DNA of 35,323 nt from an uncultured Acetatifactor sp. (GCA_947584035.1 CANPWJ010000004.1:1-35323), one strand, 5' to 3'; counted from the stretch's first letter, positions 1 through 14,297 are shown. Numbers and translations: made by a program. Notes: generated from the sequence alone by a model not told the origin.

Positions 1-606
1 CTGTACCCTCTGGGTCTGCCCTCTCCGGGCCGCCTGTGCGTATGCCATCGTATGTTCCTCCTCTCCGGGTATGCCTTCCCTCATATCTTCGCCGGAATCC
101 ATCTCCTGGGCCACATACCCCTGCTGGATCGTGTGCGTCAGCTCATGGGCCAGAAGCCTCTGCCCAGAAGGGCTTCCGGGATTATATTCTCCCTCGTTGA
201 AATAAATATCCATCCCTCTGGTAAACGCTCTGGCGTTCATGCTGTCCGCCGCTCTTTTTGCCGCCTCATCCGTGTGGATCCTCACACCGGAAAAATCGGC
301 TCCCAGCCTTCCGCCGATCCGGGCGTTTATTTCCGGATCCAGCCCCAGGGCCGACGACGCGCCCATGAACCGTGACGCCTCGGATCCGGCATCCAGGACG
401 CCTCCCTCTCTTCCCGGCCCGGATCCGCTCTCCGCTTCCCTGTCCCCGGAGCGCCAAAGCTGCGCATCCCGAAGCTTCGTCTGCAGGATGGAATTGCTCA
501 CGGGCGCGCTTCCGGAACGGTCTCCCCCGGGATGTTCTGTCTCCGGGGCGGACTTATGGGCCGCATACCCCGGGCCCGGCCTTTTCAAACTCCGCGTATA
601 TGCCAT
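1..606 (-). CDS. DUF4157 domain protein (eCIS-associated, HExxH zinc-protease-like motif), C-terminus cut off by window edge
   Basis: Manual reverse-complement translation is open from ATG at 606 to base 1 (202 codons, no stop), so it is absent from the ORF track. It contains ...LGLDPEINARIGGRLGADFSGVRIHTDEAAKRAADSMNARAFTRGMDIYFNEGEYNPGSPSGQRLLAHELTHTIQQGYVAQ..., the canonical DUF4157 pattern, with HELTH at 133-147. SD-like GAGGTG lies just upstream; it starts 19 nt after the stop of the AAA+ gene. Confidence 0.9.
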   Translation of the reverse strand, partial: MAYTRSLKRPGPGYAAHKSAPETEHPGGDRSGSAPVSNSILQTKLRDAQLWRSGDREAESGSGPGREGGVLDAGSEASRFMGASSALGLDPEINARIGGRLGADFSGVRIHTDEAAKRAADSMNARAFTRGMDIYFNEGEYNPGSPSGQRLLAHELTHTIQQGYVAQEMDSGEDMREGIPGEEEHTMAYAQAARRGQTQRVQ

Positions 607-625
607 AATGCACCTCACTCACACC

Positions 626-2752
626 TTATCCGAGATACCCGAAATCGTTCTTTGTCAGCACCTTGCCATATTTGGCATAGTTTAATTTTACCGCCTCCAC
701 CAGATCCCTGTTGGCCAGCCCCCTGTGCTCGGAGGCGGCAAGGTAAGCCGCGTTCACCATAATCTCCTTGATGCTGCTTCCGGACAGCTCAAAGTGCTCC
801 GCAAAAAATTCCAGATCCAGCTCCTCCTCGCAGAGCGCCTGTTCCGGCAGAATGCTGTTCCACAGCCGCAGCCTGACACCGGGCTCCGGAAAAGCGATAT
901 GGATGATAAACTTCATCCGCCGTTTAAACGCGTCGTCTATATTATTGAGGTAATTGGTGGCAAGCACCGTGATCCCCTCATAGTCCTCCAGCTTCTGCAA
1001 AAGATGGGCGGTCTCCGCGTTGGCGTTGCGGTCATGGGAATCCTTCGCCTCCGATCGCTTGGCAAAGAGGGAATCCGCCTCGTCGAAAAACAGAAGCGCA
1101 TTGATATCCTTGGCCTTATGGAACAGACGGCTGATGTTTTTCTGCGTCTCTCCAATGTATTTGCTCACCATCTGGGAAATGTCGATCCGGTAGAGATCCA
1201 GTCCCAGCTCGTTGGCCATCACCTGGGCAGCCATGGTCTTTCCGGTTCCGGGAGGCCCGTAAAAGAGCACCGAAAGTCCCCTTCCGTAAGGTGTCTTGCG
1301 GTGGAAGCCCCATTCCTCCCCGACCACGTCCCTGTATTTCATCTGATCACAGACCATCCGCATCTGCCGTTTCTGCTCATCGCCCAGGATCAGATCGTCC
1401 CACACGAACGGGCCGTTGATCCTCGTGGCGTAGGCTCCCAGCTGATTGGCCTGGTTCTGCTTTACCGCCTGACGGATATCCTCCTGGGAAATGACAGGCC
1501 GTCCCGCTCCTCCGGCCAGGACCTCCGCCGCTGAAAGCGCCTCCTTGATCCCCCTGGGCGTCATAACATACTGATTGCCGTTCAGCTTCCGATCCACATC
1601 CGCGCCGAGAGCATACCCGTCCCCGAAGCTTTCCCACAGCCTGACCTTTTCCGCCGAGGACAGCGACGGCAGCTCCACACACACCTTCACTCCCCGGAAA
1701 TCCGAGAGCTGCTCCTCCTTTCTCTCCGCCAGAAGGAAAAAAAAGTCCACATACTCCTCCAGATACCGAAAGATCTCTCTGCGGCAATCCCCTCTCCCTC
1801 TAGATTCCTCTTCTCCCGTCTCCTCCAGATCACAGCCGCACAGGCACAGACAGGCAGATCCCAGAACGGATTCCACAAAGGCGGCCTCCACCACCTCCCG
1901 CGCATCCTCCCACTTTGCGGTGAGAAGATTCGACAGATCCACAAAAATAAGGCGAAGCCTTCTCTCCCGGGCCAGATGCTTTAGAAGGAAATGTCTGCCG
2001 ATCCCTTCCTTTCCGCAGATCAGAATCATGCCGGGCTGTTTTTGCGCCGCCTCCTGCATCCTGTCATAGAGGCCGCACAGCTCTGCAAGCTTCTCCTCCC
2101 GGACGATCATGGGCGGGAGCTCCTCTATCCAGGAAAAATATTCCGCCCTCTCCCGTATCAGCTCCTCCACGTCCATCTGCCCCAACAGATAGCTCTGAAG
2201 CCTTGGACGCAGCCTATAGGTTCCGGACAGACCGATCCCTTCCTTTTCCCACAACAAAAATTCAATGTTTCCCGATCCGGAAAGAAACTCCGCCGCATCC
2301 TCCGCGGGAATCTCACCCCAGAATTCAGCCAGCGTCACACACAGTCCCCTCGTGGGGGAAAGCTGATCCACCCGGTCCTGCAGGAAGCCGTAGATCCTCT
2401 CATATTTTCGATGGTACAGAGGCGCCGCCCCGATCAGCAGCGCAAGCCTTTCCAGGGAATTTAAACGAAATTTTTCACAGACTGCATAGAAGGGCAAAAA
2501 GGATCCCGCTGTCTGTCTTTCCCGAATGTGGGACACCGTCTGCCGGATCTCATCCATTACCTCATCGGGAAATACCTCCGTCCCACGCGGCAGCTGAAAC
2601 GCCTGATCGATCTCCTTCTCGGTGATCACCAGTCCCCGCATCGACAGATTCTCGCAATCCTTTTCCTTTTTCCGCTGGAATGCCTCGTACAGCAGCATAT
2701 CCAGCAGATGGAACATATCTTCCATATACTCCCTCTGTATATAGGTATCCAT
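626..2752 (-). CDS. AAA+ ATPase with two ATPase-like domains, eCIS-associated (Afp15/Pvc15-like)
   Basis: 708 aa. C-terminal Walker A GPPGTGKT (1235-1258) and Walker B LLFFDEAD; N-terminal degenerate P-loop GKEGIGRH (1991-2014). Good SD (AAGGAG) before ATG. Followed immediately by a DUF4157 gene. Confidence 0.85.
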   Translation of the reverse strand: MDTYIQREYMEDMFHLLDMLLYEAFQRKKEKDCENLSMRGLVITEKEIDQAFQLPRGTEVFPDEVMDEIRQTVSHIRERQTAGSFLPFYAVCEKFRLNSLERLALLIGAAPLYHRKYERIYGFLQDRVDQLSPTRGLCVTLAEFWGEIPAEDAAEFLSGSGNIEFLLWEKEGIGLSGTYRLRPRLQSYLLGQMDVEELIRERAEYFSWIEELPPMIVREEKLAELCGLYDRMQEAAQKQPGMILICGKEGIGRHFLLKHLARERRLRLIFVDLSNLLTAKWEDAREVVEAAFVESVLGSACLCLCGCDLEETGEEESRGRGDCRREIFRYLEEYVDFFFLLAERKEEQLSDFRGVKVCVELPSLSSAEKVRLWESFGDGYALGADVDRKLNGNQYVMTPRGIKEALSAAEVLAGGAGRPVISQEDIRQAVKQNQANQLGAYATRINGPFVWDDLILGDEQKRQMRMVCDQMKYRDVVGEEWGFHRKTPYGRGLSVLFYGPPGTGKTMAAQVMANELGLDLYRIDISQMVSKYIGETQKNISRLFHKAKDINALLFFDEADSLFAKRSEAKDSHDRNANAETAHLLQKLEDYEGITVLATNYLNNIDDAFKRRMKFIIHIAFPEPGVRLRLWNSILPEQALCEEELDLEFFAEHFELSGSSIKEIMVNAAYLAASEHRGLANRDLVEAVKLNYAKYGKVLTKNDFGYLG

Positions 2753-2867
2753 TCCTTCTCCTTCATCCCTGAGGATTCCGGGCAGCCGGCCCTTCGCTGG
2801 ACAGGATCCAATCCACTACCTATAAAACAGTGTAACGGGAGACTATAAACAATTTAATAAACAAACA

Positions 2868-4040
2868 TCACTTTCCGTCTCTGGCATACAGGAGCTTTAA
2901 CAGGATGGGCGTGCACACGCTGGAGACAATGATCAGCAGGATCACCGCCGTGAAATACACGGAGTTCAACATTCCCACGGACAGCCCCTTCTGGGAAACG
3001 ATCAGGGCGACCTCGCCCCGGGTCATCATGCCGACGCCGATCTTTAAGGCGTCATTTCCCCGAAATCCGCACAGCCGCGCCATCAGACCGCAGCCGATGA
3101 TCTTGCACACCAGGGCCGTCAACACAAAGCAGATCGCAAAGAGAACGATCGCCCCGGTCACATTGTCGATATTTGTCTTTAGGCCGATGCTGGCGAAAAA
3201 TACCGGCCCGAACAGCATGTAGGAATTGGTGTCCACCTGTTTCTCAATGTAATCCGAATCCTTCAGAGAGCACAGGATGATCCCCGCAACATAAGCCCCG
3301 GTGATATCCGCGATCCCAAAATATACCTCCGCCGCGTAGGAAAAGAGGAAACACACCGCCAGCCCCAGAATCGGGATCCTGTGGGTATGGGGGTAACGAA
3401 AATCCACCTTCTTGAAAATTTTGTACAGGATCCATCCCACCACCAGAGCCAGCACAAAGAAAAGCGCCGTGTTGATGACCACCCTTCCAGGATTGGAATC
3501 CGGATCCTTGAACCCGATCACAAAGGTCAGCACGATGATGCCGATCACATCGTCAATGATAGCGGCGCTTAAGATGGTGGTTTCCACATCTCCCTTTAAC
3601 TTCCCCATTTCCTTCAGAGACTGCACCGTGATGCTGACGCTGGTGGCCGTCATAATCACACCGATAAAGACGGCCTGATAAAATTTTTCCGAGCCAAAGG
3701 GAGCGGTACCGTAAAACGCCATATAGAGAAGCGTTCCTCCCGCCAGGGGAACGAACACGCCCGCACAGGCGATCAGAAAAGCCTTCACACCGGTGCGCAT
3801 CAGGTCCCTCAGATTCGTCTCCAGTCCGGCGGAAAACATCAAAAGGATCACTCCGATTTCCGCCATCTGTGTCAGAAAATCAGTCTGCTGGACCAGTCCC
3901 AGAACGCTGGGGCCTATCAAAAGGCCCGCAACGATCTCCCCCACCACCTGGGGAGCCTTCAATCTTCTGGCCACCAGGCCAAAAAATTTCGAGAAGATCA
4001 TAATAATTGCCAGGTCTAAAAAAATATGATAAGATTCCAT
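2868..4040 (-). CDS. CPA2-type cation:proton antiporter (KefB/NapA-like membrane domain)
   Basis: 390 aa, multi-TM; motifs LKAPQVVGEIVAGLLIGPSVLGL and ...TSVSITVQSLKEMGKL... typical of Na+/H+ exchanger family proteins; no C-terminal RCK/TrkA-N domain seen. Confidence 0.88.
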   Translation of the reverse strand: MESYHIFLDLAIIMIFSKFFGLVARRLKAPQVVGEIVAGLLIGPSVLGLVQQTDFLTQMAEIGVILLMFSAGLETNLRDLMRTGVKAFLIACAGVFVPLAGGTLLYMAFYGTAPFGSEKFYQAVFIGVIMTATSVSITVQSLKEMGKLKGDVETTILSAAIIDDVIGIIVLTFVIGFKDPDSNPGRVVINTALFFVLALVVGWILYKIFKKVDFRYPHTHRIPILGLAVCFLFSYAAEVYFGIADITGAYVAGIILCSLKDSDYIEKQVDTNSYMLFGPVFFASIGLKTNIDNVTGAIVLFAICFVLTALVCKIIGCGLMARLCGFRGNDALKIGVGMMTRGEVALIVSQKGLSVGMLNSVYFTAVILLIIVSSVCTPILLKLLYARDGK

Positions 4041-4046
4041 GATAAT

Positions 4047-6620
4047 CTACTCTTCCTCGTCCTCCTTCGGAAGATTTACCTCTTTTCCGTCGTCCACAAA
4101 GTCACCCGGATATTTTTCCTCATCCGGTATATCCTCCATAGCATCCTCCAGGTTGTCAAATTCCTGATTTCCGTTTGAGATTTTCTCTCGCACCTTAGCA
4201 ATCTGAGCGACCTTTACATTTTTTTCCAGATTGATCATCTTCACGCCGGAGGTGATCCGCTTCAGAATGGAGATATCCTCCGCCCGCAGCTGGATCACGA
4301 TCCCTTCCGTAGTGATGAGCATGATCTCGTGTTCATCCTTTACGGCCTTTACTCCCACCACGTCGCCGGTCTTTTCCGTGATCTTATAACACTTGACTCC
4401 CTTGCCGCCCCTCTTCTGGACCGTAAACTCCTCCAGCGGGGTGCGCTTTCCAAGTCCGTTTTCCGAGGCGATCAGCAGATAGTCGCCCTGGGCCTTCAAC
4501 TGCATTCCCACCACCTGATCGTCCGGCGAAAGGTTCATGCCGATCACGCCCATGGAAGCCCTTCCGGTGGCGCGCACATCCGTCTCCAGAAAACGGATAC
4601 ACATGCCCTGTTTCGTCACCAGAAAGATTTCGCTGTCGCTGACTGTGGTCTTTACCTCGATCAGCTCGTCGTCCTCCCTCAGATTGATCGCCATCAGTCC
4701 GTTCTTCCGGACATTTGAAAATTCCAGGAGGGGAGTTTTCTTTACGATGCCGTTTTTGGTCACCATAAAGAGATTCCTGCTCTCGTCATACTCCCGAATA
4801 GGGATCATGGCGGTAATCTTTTCTCCCGGGGAGAGCTGCAGCATATTGACGATGGCCGTCCCCCTGGCGGTCCTTCCGGCCTCCGGGATCTCATAGGCCT
4901 TCAGCCGATAGACCCTTCCCATGTTTGTGAAGAAATTCAGATAGTGGTGGGTGGTGGTCATCAAAAGATCCTCGATGTAATCATCCTCGATGGTCTGCAT
5001 CCCCTTGATGCCCTTGCCGCCGCGGTTCTGCGCCCTGAAATTATCCACCGTCATGCGCTTGATATAGCCCAGCCGGGTCATAGTGATGATGGTGTTGTCC
5101 CTGGGGATCAGATCCTCCACAGACATATCAAACACATCATAACCGATCTTGCTCCTTCTGTCGTCGCCGTACTTGTCGGAGATGACGAGGATCTCCTGTC
5201 GGATGACGCCGAGAAGCTTCTTTTCATCCGCCAGGATCGCCCGCAGCTCCGCGATACGGGCTACCAGCTCCTGATGCTCATTCTCCAGCTTCTCCCTCTC
5301 CAGGCCGGTCAGAGCCCTCAGACGCATATCCACAATGGCCTGGGCCTGGGCGTCGTCCAGCTCAAATCGCTCCATCAGGCGCTCCTTCGCCATCTGCGTA
5401 TTGTCGCTTCCCCGGATAATAGAAATCACTTCATCGATAAAATCAAGCGCCTTCAAAAGACCCTGTAAGATATGGTCCCTCTCCTCCGCCTTGTCCAGAT
5501 CATACTTAGTCCTTCTGGTGACGACTTCCTCCTGATGCTTCAGGTAGTACATGAGCATATCCAAAAGGTTCATCACCTTCGGCTCATTGTTCACCAGTGC
5601 CAGCATGATCACTCCGAAGGTATCCTGAAGCTGCGTATGCTTAAACAGCTGGTTCAGGATCACATTGGCGTTTACATCCTTGCGCAGCTCGATCACCACC
5701 CGGACACCCTCCCGATTGGATTCGTCCCGGATATCCGTGATGCCGTCTATTTTCTTCAGCTTGACCAGCTCCGCGATCTTAATGATCAGGTTGGCCTTGT
5801 TCACCATATAGGGGAGCTCCGTGGCCACGATCTGGCTCTTTCCGTTTGGGAGCGTCTCGATATCCGTCACGGCGCGCACGCGGACCTTGCCGCGCCCGGT
5901 GCGGTAAGCCTCCTCACAGCCTCTCGTGCCGAGAATCAGACCGCCTGTGGGGAAATCCGGAGCCTTGATGATCTCCAGGATCTCCTCGATGGAGGTATCC
6001 CGGTTTTCCTCCACCTTATTATCTATGATCTTTACCACCCCGTTTATGACCTCCCGCAGATTGTGCGGGGGGATATTAGTGGCCATGCCTACGGCGATAC
6101 CGGTGGTACCGTTTACCAACAGGTTGGGGTACCGGCTCGGCAGCACCACAGGTTCCTTTTCCGTATCGTCAAAGTTCGGCGCGAAATCCACCGTATTTTT
6201 GTTGATATCCGCCAGAAGCTCCATGGAGATCCTGGAGAGCCGCGCCTCCGTATAACGCATGGCCGCCGCTCCGTCTCCGTCCATGGAACCGAAGTTTCCG
6301 TGGCCGTCCACCAGGGGATACCGGGTGTTCCATTCCTGAGCCATATTGACCAGCGCGCCGTAGATGGAGCTGTCTCCATGGGGATGGTATTTACCCATCG
6401 TGTCTCCCACGATACGCGCGCTCTTGCGGTGCGGCTTATCCGGCCCGTTGTTCAGCTCGATCATCGAGTAGAGGACTCTCCTCTGCACTGGCTTCAGGCC
6501 GTCTCGCACATCCGGAAGCGCTCTGGAGGCAATAACGCTCATGGCGTAATCGATGTAAAAGGTCTCCATCCTCTCCTTCAGATCCACTTCCTGTATCTTG
6601 TCAAAAATATCGTCGTTCAT
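4047..6620 (-). CDS. gyrA: DNA gyrase subunit A
   Basis: 857 aa; [39 protein letters not shown]-type N-terminus, GyrA-box QNRGGKGI, acidic C-terminus; adjacent to gyrB. Confidence 0.98.
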   Translation of the reverse strand: MNDDIFDKIQEVDLKERMETFYIDYAMSVIASRALPDVRDGLKPVQRRVLYSMIELNNGPDKPHRKSARIVGDTMGKYHPHGDSSIYGALVNMAQEWNTRYPLVDGHGNFGSMDGDGAAAMRYTEARLSRISMELLADINKNTVDFAPNFDDTEKEPVVLPSRYPNLLVNGTTGIAVGMATNIPPHNLREVINGVVKIIDNKVEENRDTSIEEILEIIKAPDFPTGGLILGTRGCEEAYRTGRGKVRVRAVTDIETLPNGKSQIVATELPYMVNKANLIIKIAELVKLKKIDGITDIRDESNREGVRVVIELRKDVNANVILNQLFKHTQLQDTFGVIMLALVNNEPKVMNLLDMLMYYLKHQEEVVTRRTKYDLDKAEERDHILQGLLKALDFIDEVISIIRGSDNTQMAKERLMERFELDDAQAQAIVDMRLRALTGLEREKLENEHQELVARIAELRAILADEKKLLGVIRQEILVISDKYGDDRRSKIGYDVFDMSVEDLIPRDNTIITMTRLGYIKRMTVDNFRAQNRGGKGIKGMQTIEDDYIEDLLMTTTHHYLNFFTNMGRVYRLKAYEIPEAGRTARGTAIVNMLQLSPGEKITAMIPIREYDESRNLFMVTKNGIVKKTPLLEFSNVRKNGLMAINLREDDELIEVKTTVSDSEIFLVTKQGMCIRFLETDVRATGRASMGVIGMNLSPDDQVVGMQLKAQGDYLLIASENGLGKRTPLEEFTVQKRGGKGVKCYKITEKTGDVVGVKAVKDEHEIMLITTEGIVIQLRAEDISILKRITSGVKMINLEKNVKVAQIAKVREKISNGNQEFDNLEDAMEDIPDEEKYPGDFVDDGKEVNLPKEDEEE

Positions 6621-6650
6621 ACATCCTCACATTCTGCCTGAAGGCCGGTG

Positions 6651-9958
<3,308 letters not shown>

Positions 9959-9976
9959 TGATCTACCCTTGTCGTG

Positions 9977-10198
9977 CTAATCCGAGATTCTGACAGTCTC
10001 ACCGTCATACGTAAATTCATCTCCGGGCACAAGCTTTCTTCCGCGCCGGGTGTCCACCTCTCCGTTGACCCTGACCAGTCCGTCCTGGACGGCATATTTC
10101 GCGTCCACCCCAGACTCCACTAAGCCAGCCGCTTTCAGCGCCTGGCCCAGTTTGATAAAATCATCCTTCAAATGAATCGTCTGCATAACCTTCTCCAT
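9977..10198 (-). CDS. yaaA: S4-domain RNA-binding protein YaaA
   Basis: 73 aa; IKLGQALKAAGLVESGVDAKYAVQDGLVRVNGEVDTRRGRKL S4 pattern between recF and dnaN; start overlaps the dnaN stop. Confidence 0.93.
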   Translation of the reverse strand: MEKVMQTIHLKDDFIKLGQALKAAGLVESGVDAKYAVQDGLVRVNGEVDTRRGRKLVPGDEFTYDGETVRISD

Positions 10199-11307
10199 TA
10201 ACTGACGGTGGTGAAATTCACCGGCAGAATCAAGTAAATATAGCTCTCCTCCGGATTCTTGATAAAGCAGGGAGCCTTCGGGTTCACCATATAGAGATCC
10301 ACATCCTCGTCGTCGATCACGCGGAGAGCGTCGATCAGGAACTTGGGGTTAAATCCGATCATCAGATCCTTGCCGCTCTTTTCGATATCAATATCCTCGT
10401 TCATGCTCCCCAGGATAGAATTGATTTTTAACTCCATCCTGTCGTCCGTGATATTGATGATAATAGGCTTCTTATCCCCCTCTTTCACCAGGAGCGTAGC
10501 GCGGTCGATACAGTTCAGAAGTTCCTTCTTGTTGATTTTTACCTTTGTCTCGTAGTCGCTGGAAAGCATCTGATCGATCTTAAAGTATTCTCCCTCGATC
10601 AGCCTGGAAACCACCGTCGTCTCCCCAAACTCAAAGACAATATGCTTGGATGTGAAGGAAATCGTCACATCGCTGTCCGCGTCCCCGGGCAGGATCTTGC
10701 TCACCTCATTCAGGGTTTTTCCGGGTACAACTACCTTCTTGGGCTCGTAACTGTTTTTAAGCTGAATCCTGCGAATGGAGATCCTGTGCCCGTCGAGAGA
10801 CGCCACCTTCAGAATATCTCCGTTGATGTCGAAGAGCTCTCCGGTCATCAGCTTGTTATTGTCGTTGTCGGAGATGGAGAAGATCGTCTGCCGCACCACT
10901 TCCTTCAGGGTGAACTGGCTCATCAGGATGCTGTCCTCCCTCTCGATCACGGGAAGATAGGAGAAGTCCTCCCCGGATTTTCCTATGATGTTGAACTTTG
11001 CCTTTTCACAGGTGATCGTCGTTTTGAAGGAAGGATCTGTCTCAATGGTGATGTCGCTGTCGGGAAGCTTCCTCACGATCTCCAGAAAAATCTTCGCGTC
11101 CAGAGCGATAATCCCTCCCTGCACGATATTTCCCTGAATCGTAGTCTCGATGCCGAGCTCCATGTCATTGGCGGTGAGAGTGATCACCCCTTTGGAAGCG
11201 TCGATCAGGATACACTCCAAAATAGACATGGTAGTCTTGTTTGGAACGGCCTTCGATACGATCTGAACACCGTTCAACAGATCTGTCTTGGAACAAACTA
11301 ATTTCAT
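10198..11307 (-). CDS. dnaN: DNA polymerase III subunit beta (sliding clamp)
   Basis: 369 aa; MKLVCSKTDLLNGVQIVSKAVPNKTTMSILECILI..., C-terminal YLILPVN; syntenic with dnaA and recF. Confidence 0.97.
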   Translation of the reverse strand: MKLVCSKTDLLNGVQIVSKAVPNKTTMSILECILIDASKGVITLTANDMELGIETTIQGNIVQGGIIALDAKIFLEIVRKLPDSDITIETDPSFKTTITCEKAKFNIIGKSGEDFSYLPVIEREDSILMSQFTLKEVVRQTIFSISDNDNNKLMTGELFDINGDILKVASLDGHRISIRRIQLKNSYEPKKVVVPGKTLNEVSKILPGDADSDVTISFTSKHIVFEFGETTVVSRLIEGEYFKIDQMLSSDYETKVKINKKELLNCIDRATLLVKEGDKKPIIINITDDRMELKINSILGSMNEDIDIEKSGKDLMIGFNPKFLIDALRVIDDEDVDLYMVNPKAPCFIKNPEESYIYLILPVNFTTVS

Positions 11308-11503
11308 CCGTGCATAACTCCCTTCGTGTTTTCCTGCCTGTCCGCAGACGCGTTTTTATAGATCAGTAAATAAAGGATTTCATATTCTTATCCTTAGGGG
11401 ATGTCGATATGTGCAAAACTACTTCTATTATACTATTTTTCAGGAGAAAAGGGAATGAAAAACATGTGAATTCTTTTCCTGCAGCCTCGGAATTTTTTTG
11501 AAG

Positions 11504-11554
11504 TTATTCACAAAGAGATTCACGGGGCTTTTCCCCTGAAAAAAGTTATCAACA
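11504..11554 (+). promoter_or_regulatory. Putative DnaA boxes in the dnaA-dnaN intergenic region
   Basis: TTATTCACA at 11504-11512 (matches TTATNCACA) and TTATCAACA at 11546-11554 (one mismatch). Confidence 0.5.
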
Positions 11555-11600
11555 GAAAAAAGGTTTGAAACACATATTTCTCTGTGGAAAAGATCCTGGG

Positions 11601-12974
<1,374 letters not shown>

Positions 12975-13029
12975 CTCTAAAACCCTTCCAGACAGATCGC
13001 ACAGCACATTTTTTAAGCTGTACTTTTTT

Positions 13030-13058
13030 ATTGTAATATAGATTTTTAAATATTTCAA
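13030..13058 (-). promoter_or_regulatory. Putative sigma-A promoter of dnaA
   Basis: Minus strand TTGAAA (13053-13058), 17-nt spacer, TACAAT (13030-13035); about 50 nt upstream of the dnaA ATG. Confidence 0.7.
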
Positions 13059-13080
13059 ATGTAACTTTTGAACCGCCTAT

Positions 13081-13400
13081 GGATAAAGTTATCCACATAG
13101 TGTTGATAACTTTGGTTATAAGTAGGGATATGGGACAGGTATGTGGATAGAAATGTGAATAGGTGTATAACCCTGAAAAAATAAAAAAGCTTGTTTTTTG
13201 AATAAAATCGCTTATTTTTACACATTGTTTTCACAGGTAAACCACAAATATAAAAAAATATCCACAAATAATCAACATGCTGTGGATAAAAAGCATGTGG
13301 TTAAAAACGGTGCATATCTATGTGGATAACTTAAAAAAATTTTTTTATAGAATTTTTTGAATCATAAAATAATGATTTTTCCGATAAAAAAAGCGATTTT
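13081..13400. other. oriC: oriC: DnaA-box cluster plus AT-rich putative unwinding region
   Basis: Perfect boxes TTATCCACA 13089-13097 (+), TGTGGATAA 13281-13289 (-), TGTGGATAA 13321-13329 (-); one-mismatch boxes at 13142-13150, 13154-13162, 13258-13266 and 13296-13304; A/T-rich tract 13330-13400; lies at the dnaA/rpmH divergence. Confidence 0.92.
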
Positions 13401-13403
13401 TGC

Positions 13404-13432
13404 TTGACAACAGGCGTCATTTCTTATAAAAT
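13404..13432 (+). promoter_or_regulatory. Putative sigma-A promoter of the rpmH-rnpA-yidD-yidC-jag operon
   Basis: TTGACA 13404-13409, 17-nt spacer, TAAAAT 13427-13432 (alternative TATAAA 13425-13430). Confidence 0.75.
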
Positions 13433-13539
13433 CAAATATGCTATTTTCCTGATATTTGGCATGATTTATCGTATGCCGATCGAAAAATGTTTACCTTATA
13501 TATATGTCATATGAGGTTCAGAGAAGGAGGTGCTTTTCC

Positions 13540-13674
13540 ATGAAGATGACATTTCAGCCCAAGAAGCGTTCTCATTCTAAAGTACACGGTTTCAGAGCAA
13601 GAATGAGCACACCCGGCGGAAGAAAAGTTTTAGCGGCCAGACGTGCAAAAGGAAGAAAGAAATTATCCGTATAG
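13540..13674 (+). CDS. rpmH: 50S ribosomal protein L34
   Basis: Not in ORF track (short). Translates as [53 protein letters not shown] upstream. Confidence 0.98.
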   Translation: MKMTFQPKKRSHSKVHGFRARMSTPGGRKVLAARRAKGRKKLSV

Positions 13675-13696
13675 GTCACAGAAATGTGACCTTTTT
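13674..13696 (+). terminator. Intrinsic terminator/attenuator-like hairpin between rpmH and rnpA
   Basis: GGTCACA-GAAA-TGTGACC perfect 7-bp stem with GAAA loop followed by TTTTT; first G is the last base of the rpmH stop codon. Confidence 0.7.
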
Positions 13697-13702
13697 ATTA
13701 AC

Positions 13703-14062
13703 ATGAGATTTTCAGAATCTTTAAAAAAGAATCACCAGTTCCAGTTTGTTTATAAAAACGGTAAATCTTACGCGAACAGATATCTCGTCATGTATGTGAA
13801 GGAAAATGGCCTCGGGATAAACAGAGTTGGAATCAGCGTGAGCAAAAAAGTTGGAAACAGCGTTGTAAGACATCGCGTTACAAGGCTGGTGAGAGAAAGT
13901 TACCGATTACATGAAGGGATATTCAATAGTGGTTTGGATATCGTAATCGTTGCGAGGCCCGGCGCGGCCTCTGTGGGTTATGAGGAGATGGAGAGCGCGC
14001 TGCTGCATTTATGTAAGCTCCATCATTTGATCAAGGTATATTTTTATTTTGACGAAACATGA
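13703..14062 (+). CDS. rnpA: Ribonuclease P protein component
   Basis: [32 protein letters not shown]...[32 protein letters not shown]; start moved in from 13643. Confidence 0.95.
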   Translation: MRFSESLKKNHQFQFVYKNGKSYANRYLVMYVKENGLGINRVGISVSKKVGNSVVRHRVTRLVRESYRLHEGIFNSGLDIVIVARPGAASVGYEEMESALLHLCKLHHLIKVYFYFDET

Positions 14063-14268
14063 AAAAATTTTTGATCAGCGGTATCCGGTTTTATCAGAGA
14101 TATCTTTCTCCGTTGAAAAGAACAAAATGCCCTTATATTCCGTCCTGCTCCCAGTATGGGTTGGAAGCGATTCAGAAGTACGGGGCTTTTAAGGGAAGCC
14201 TTCTTGCCCTCTGGAGAATTTTGAGATGCAATCCCTTTTCCAAGGGAGGCTACGATCCCGTTCCCTGA
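14059..14268 (+). CDS. yidD: Membrane protein insertion efficiency factor YidD
   Basis: [46 protein letters not shown]...[14 protein letters not shown]; 4-nt overlap with rnpA. Confidence 0.97.
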   Translation: MKKFLISGIRFYQRYLSPLKRTKCPYIPSCSQYGLEAIQKYGAFKGSLLALWRILRCNPFSKGGYDPVP

Positions 14269-14297
14269 AGAACCGGTGCTCTTTTGTGGGAGGATCC

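Noticed and set aside
2753-2867. Promoter or insertion boundary upstream of the AAA+ gene
   Set aside because: Only poorly spaced -35/-10-like hexamers; no direct repeats, att-like sequence or integrase remnants seen.
5472-6641. 389-aa plus-strand ORF opposite gyrA
   Set aside because: Antisense shadow of gyrA, His/Leu/Val-rich mirror composition.
11518-11545. GGGGCTTTTCCCC hairpin as dnaA terminator
   Set aside because: Four-to-five bp stem and no T-run on the dnaA transcript side; not convincing.
13055-13267. 70-aa minus-strand ORF within oriC
   Set aside because: AT-rich composition, overlaps DnaA boxes and the dnaA promoter region.
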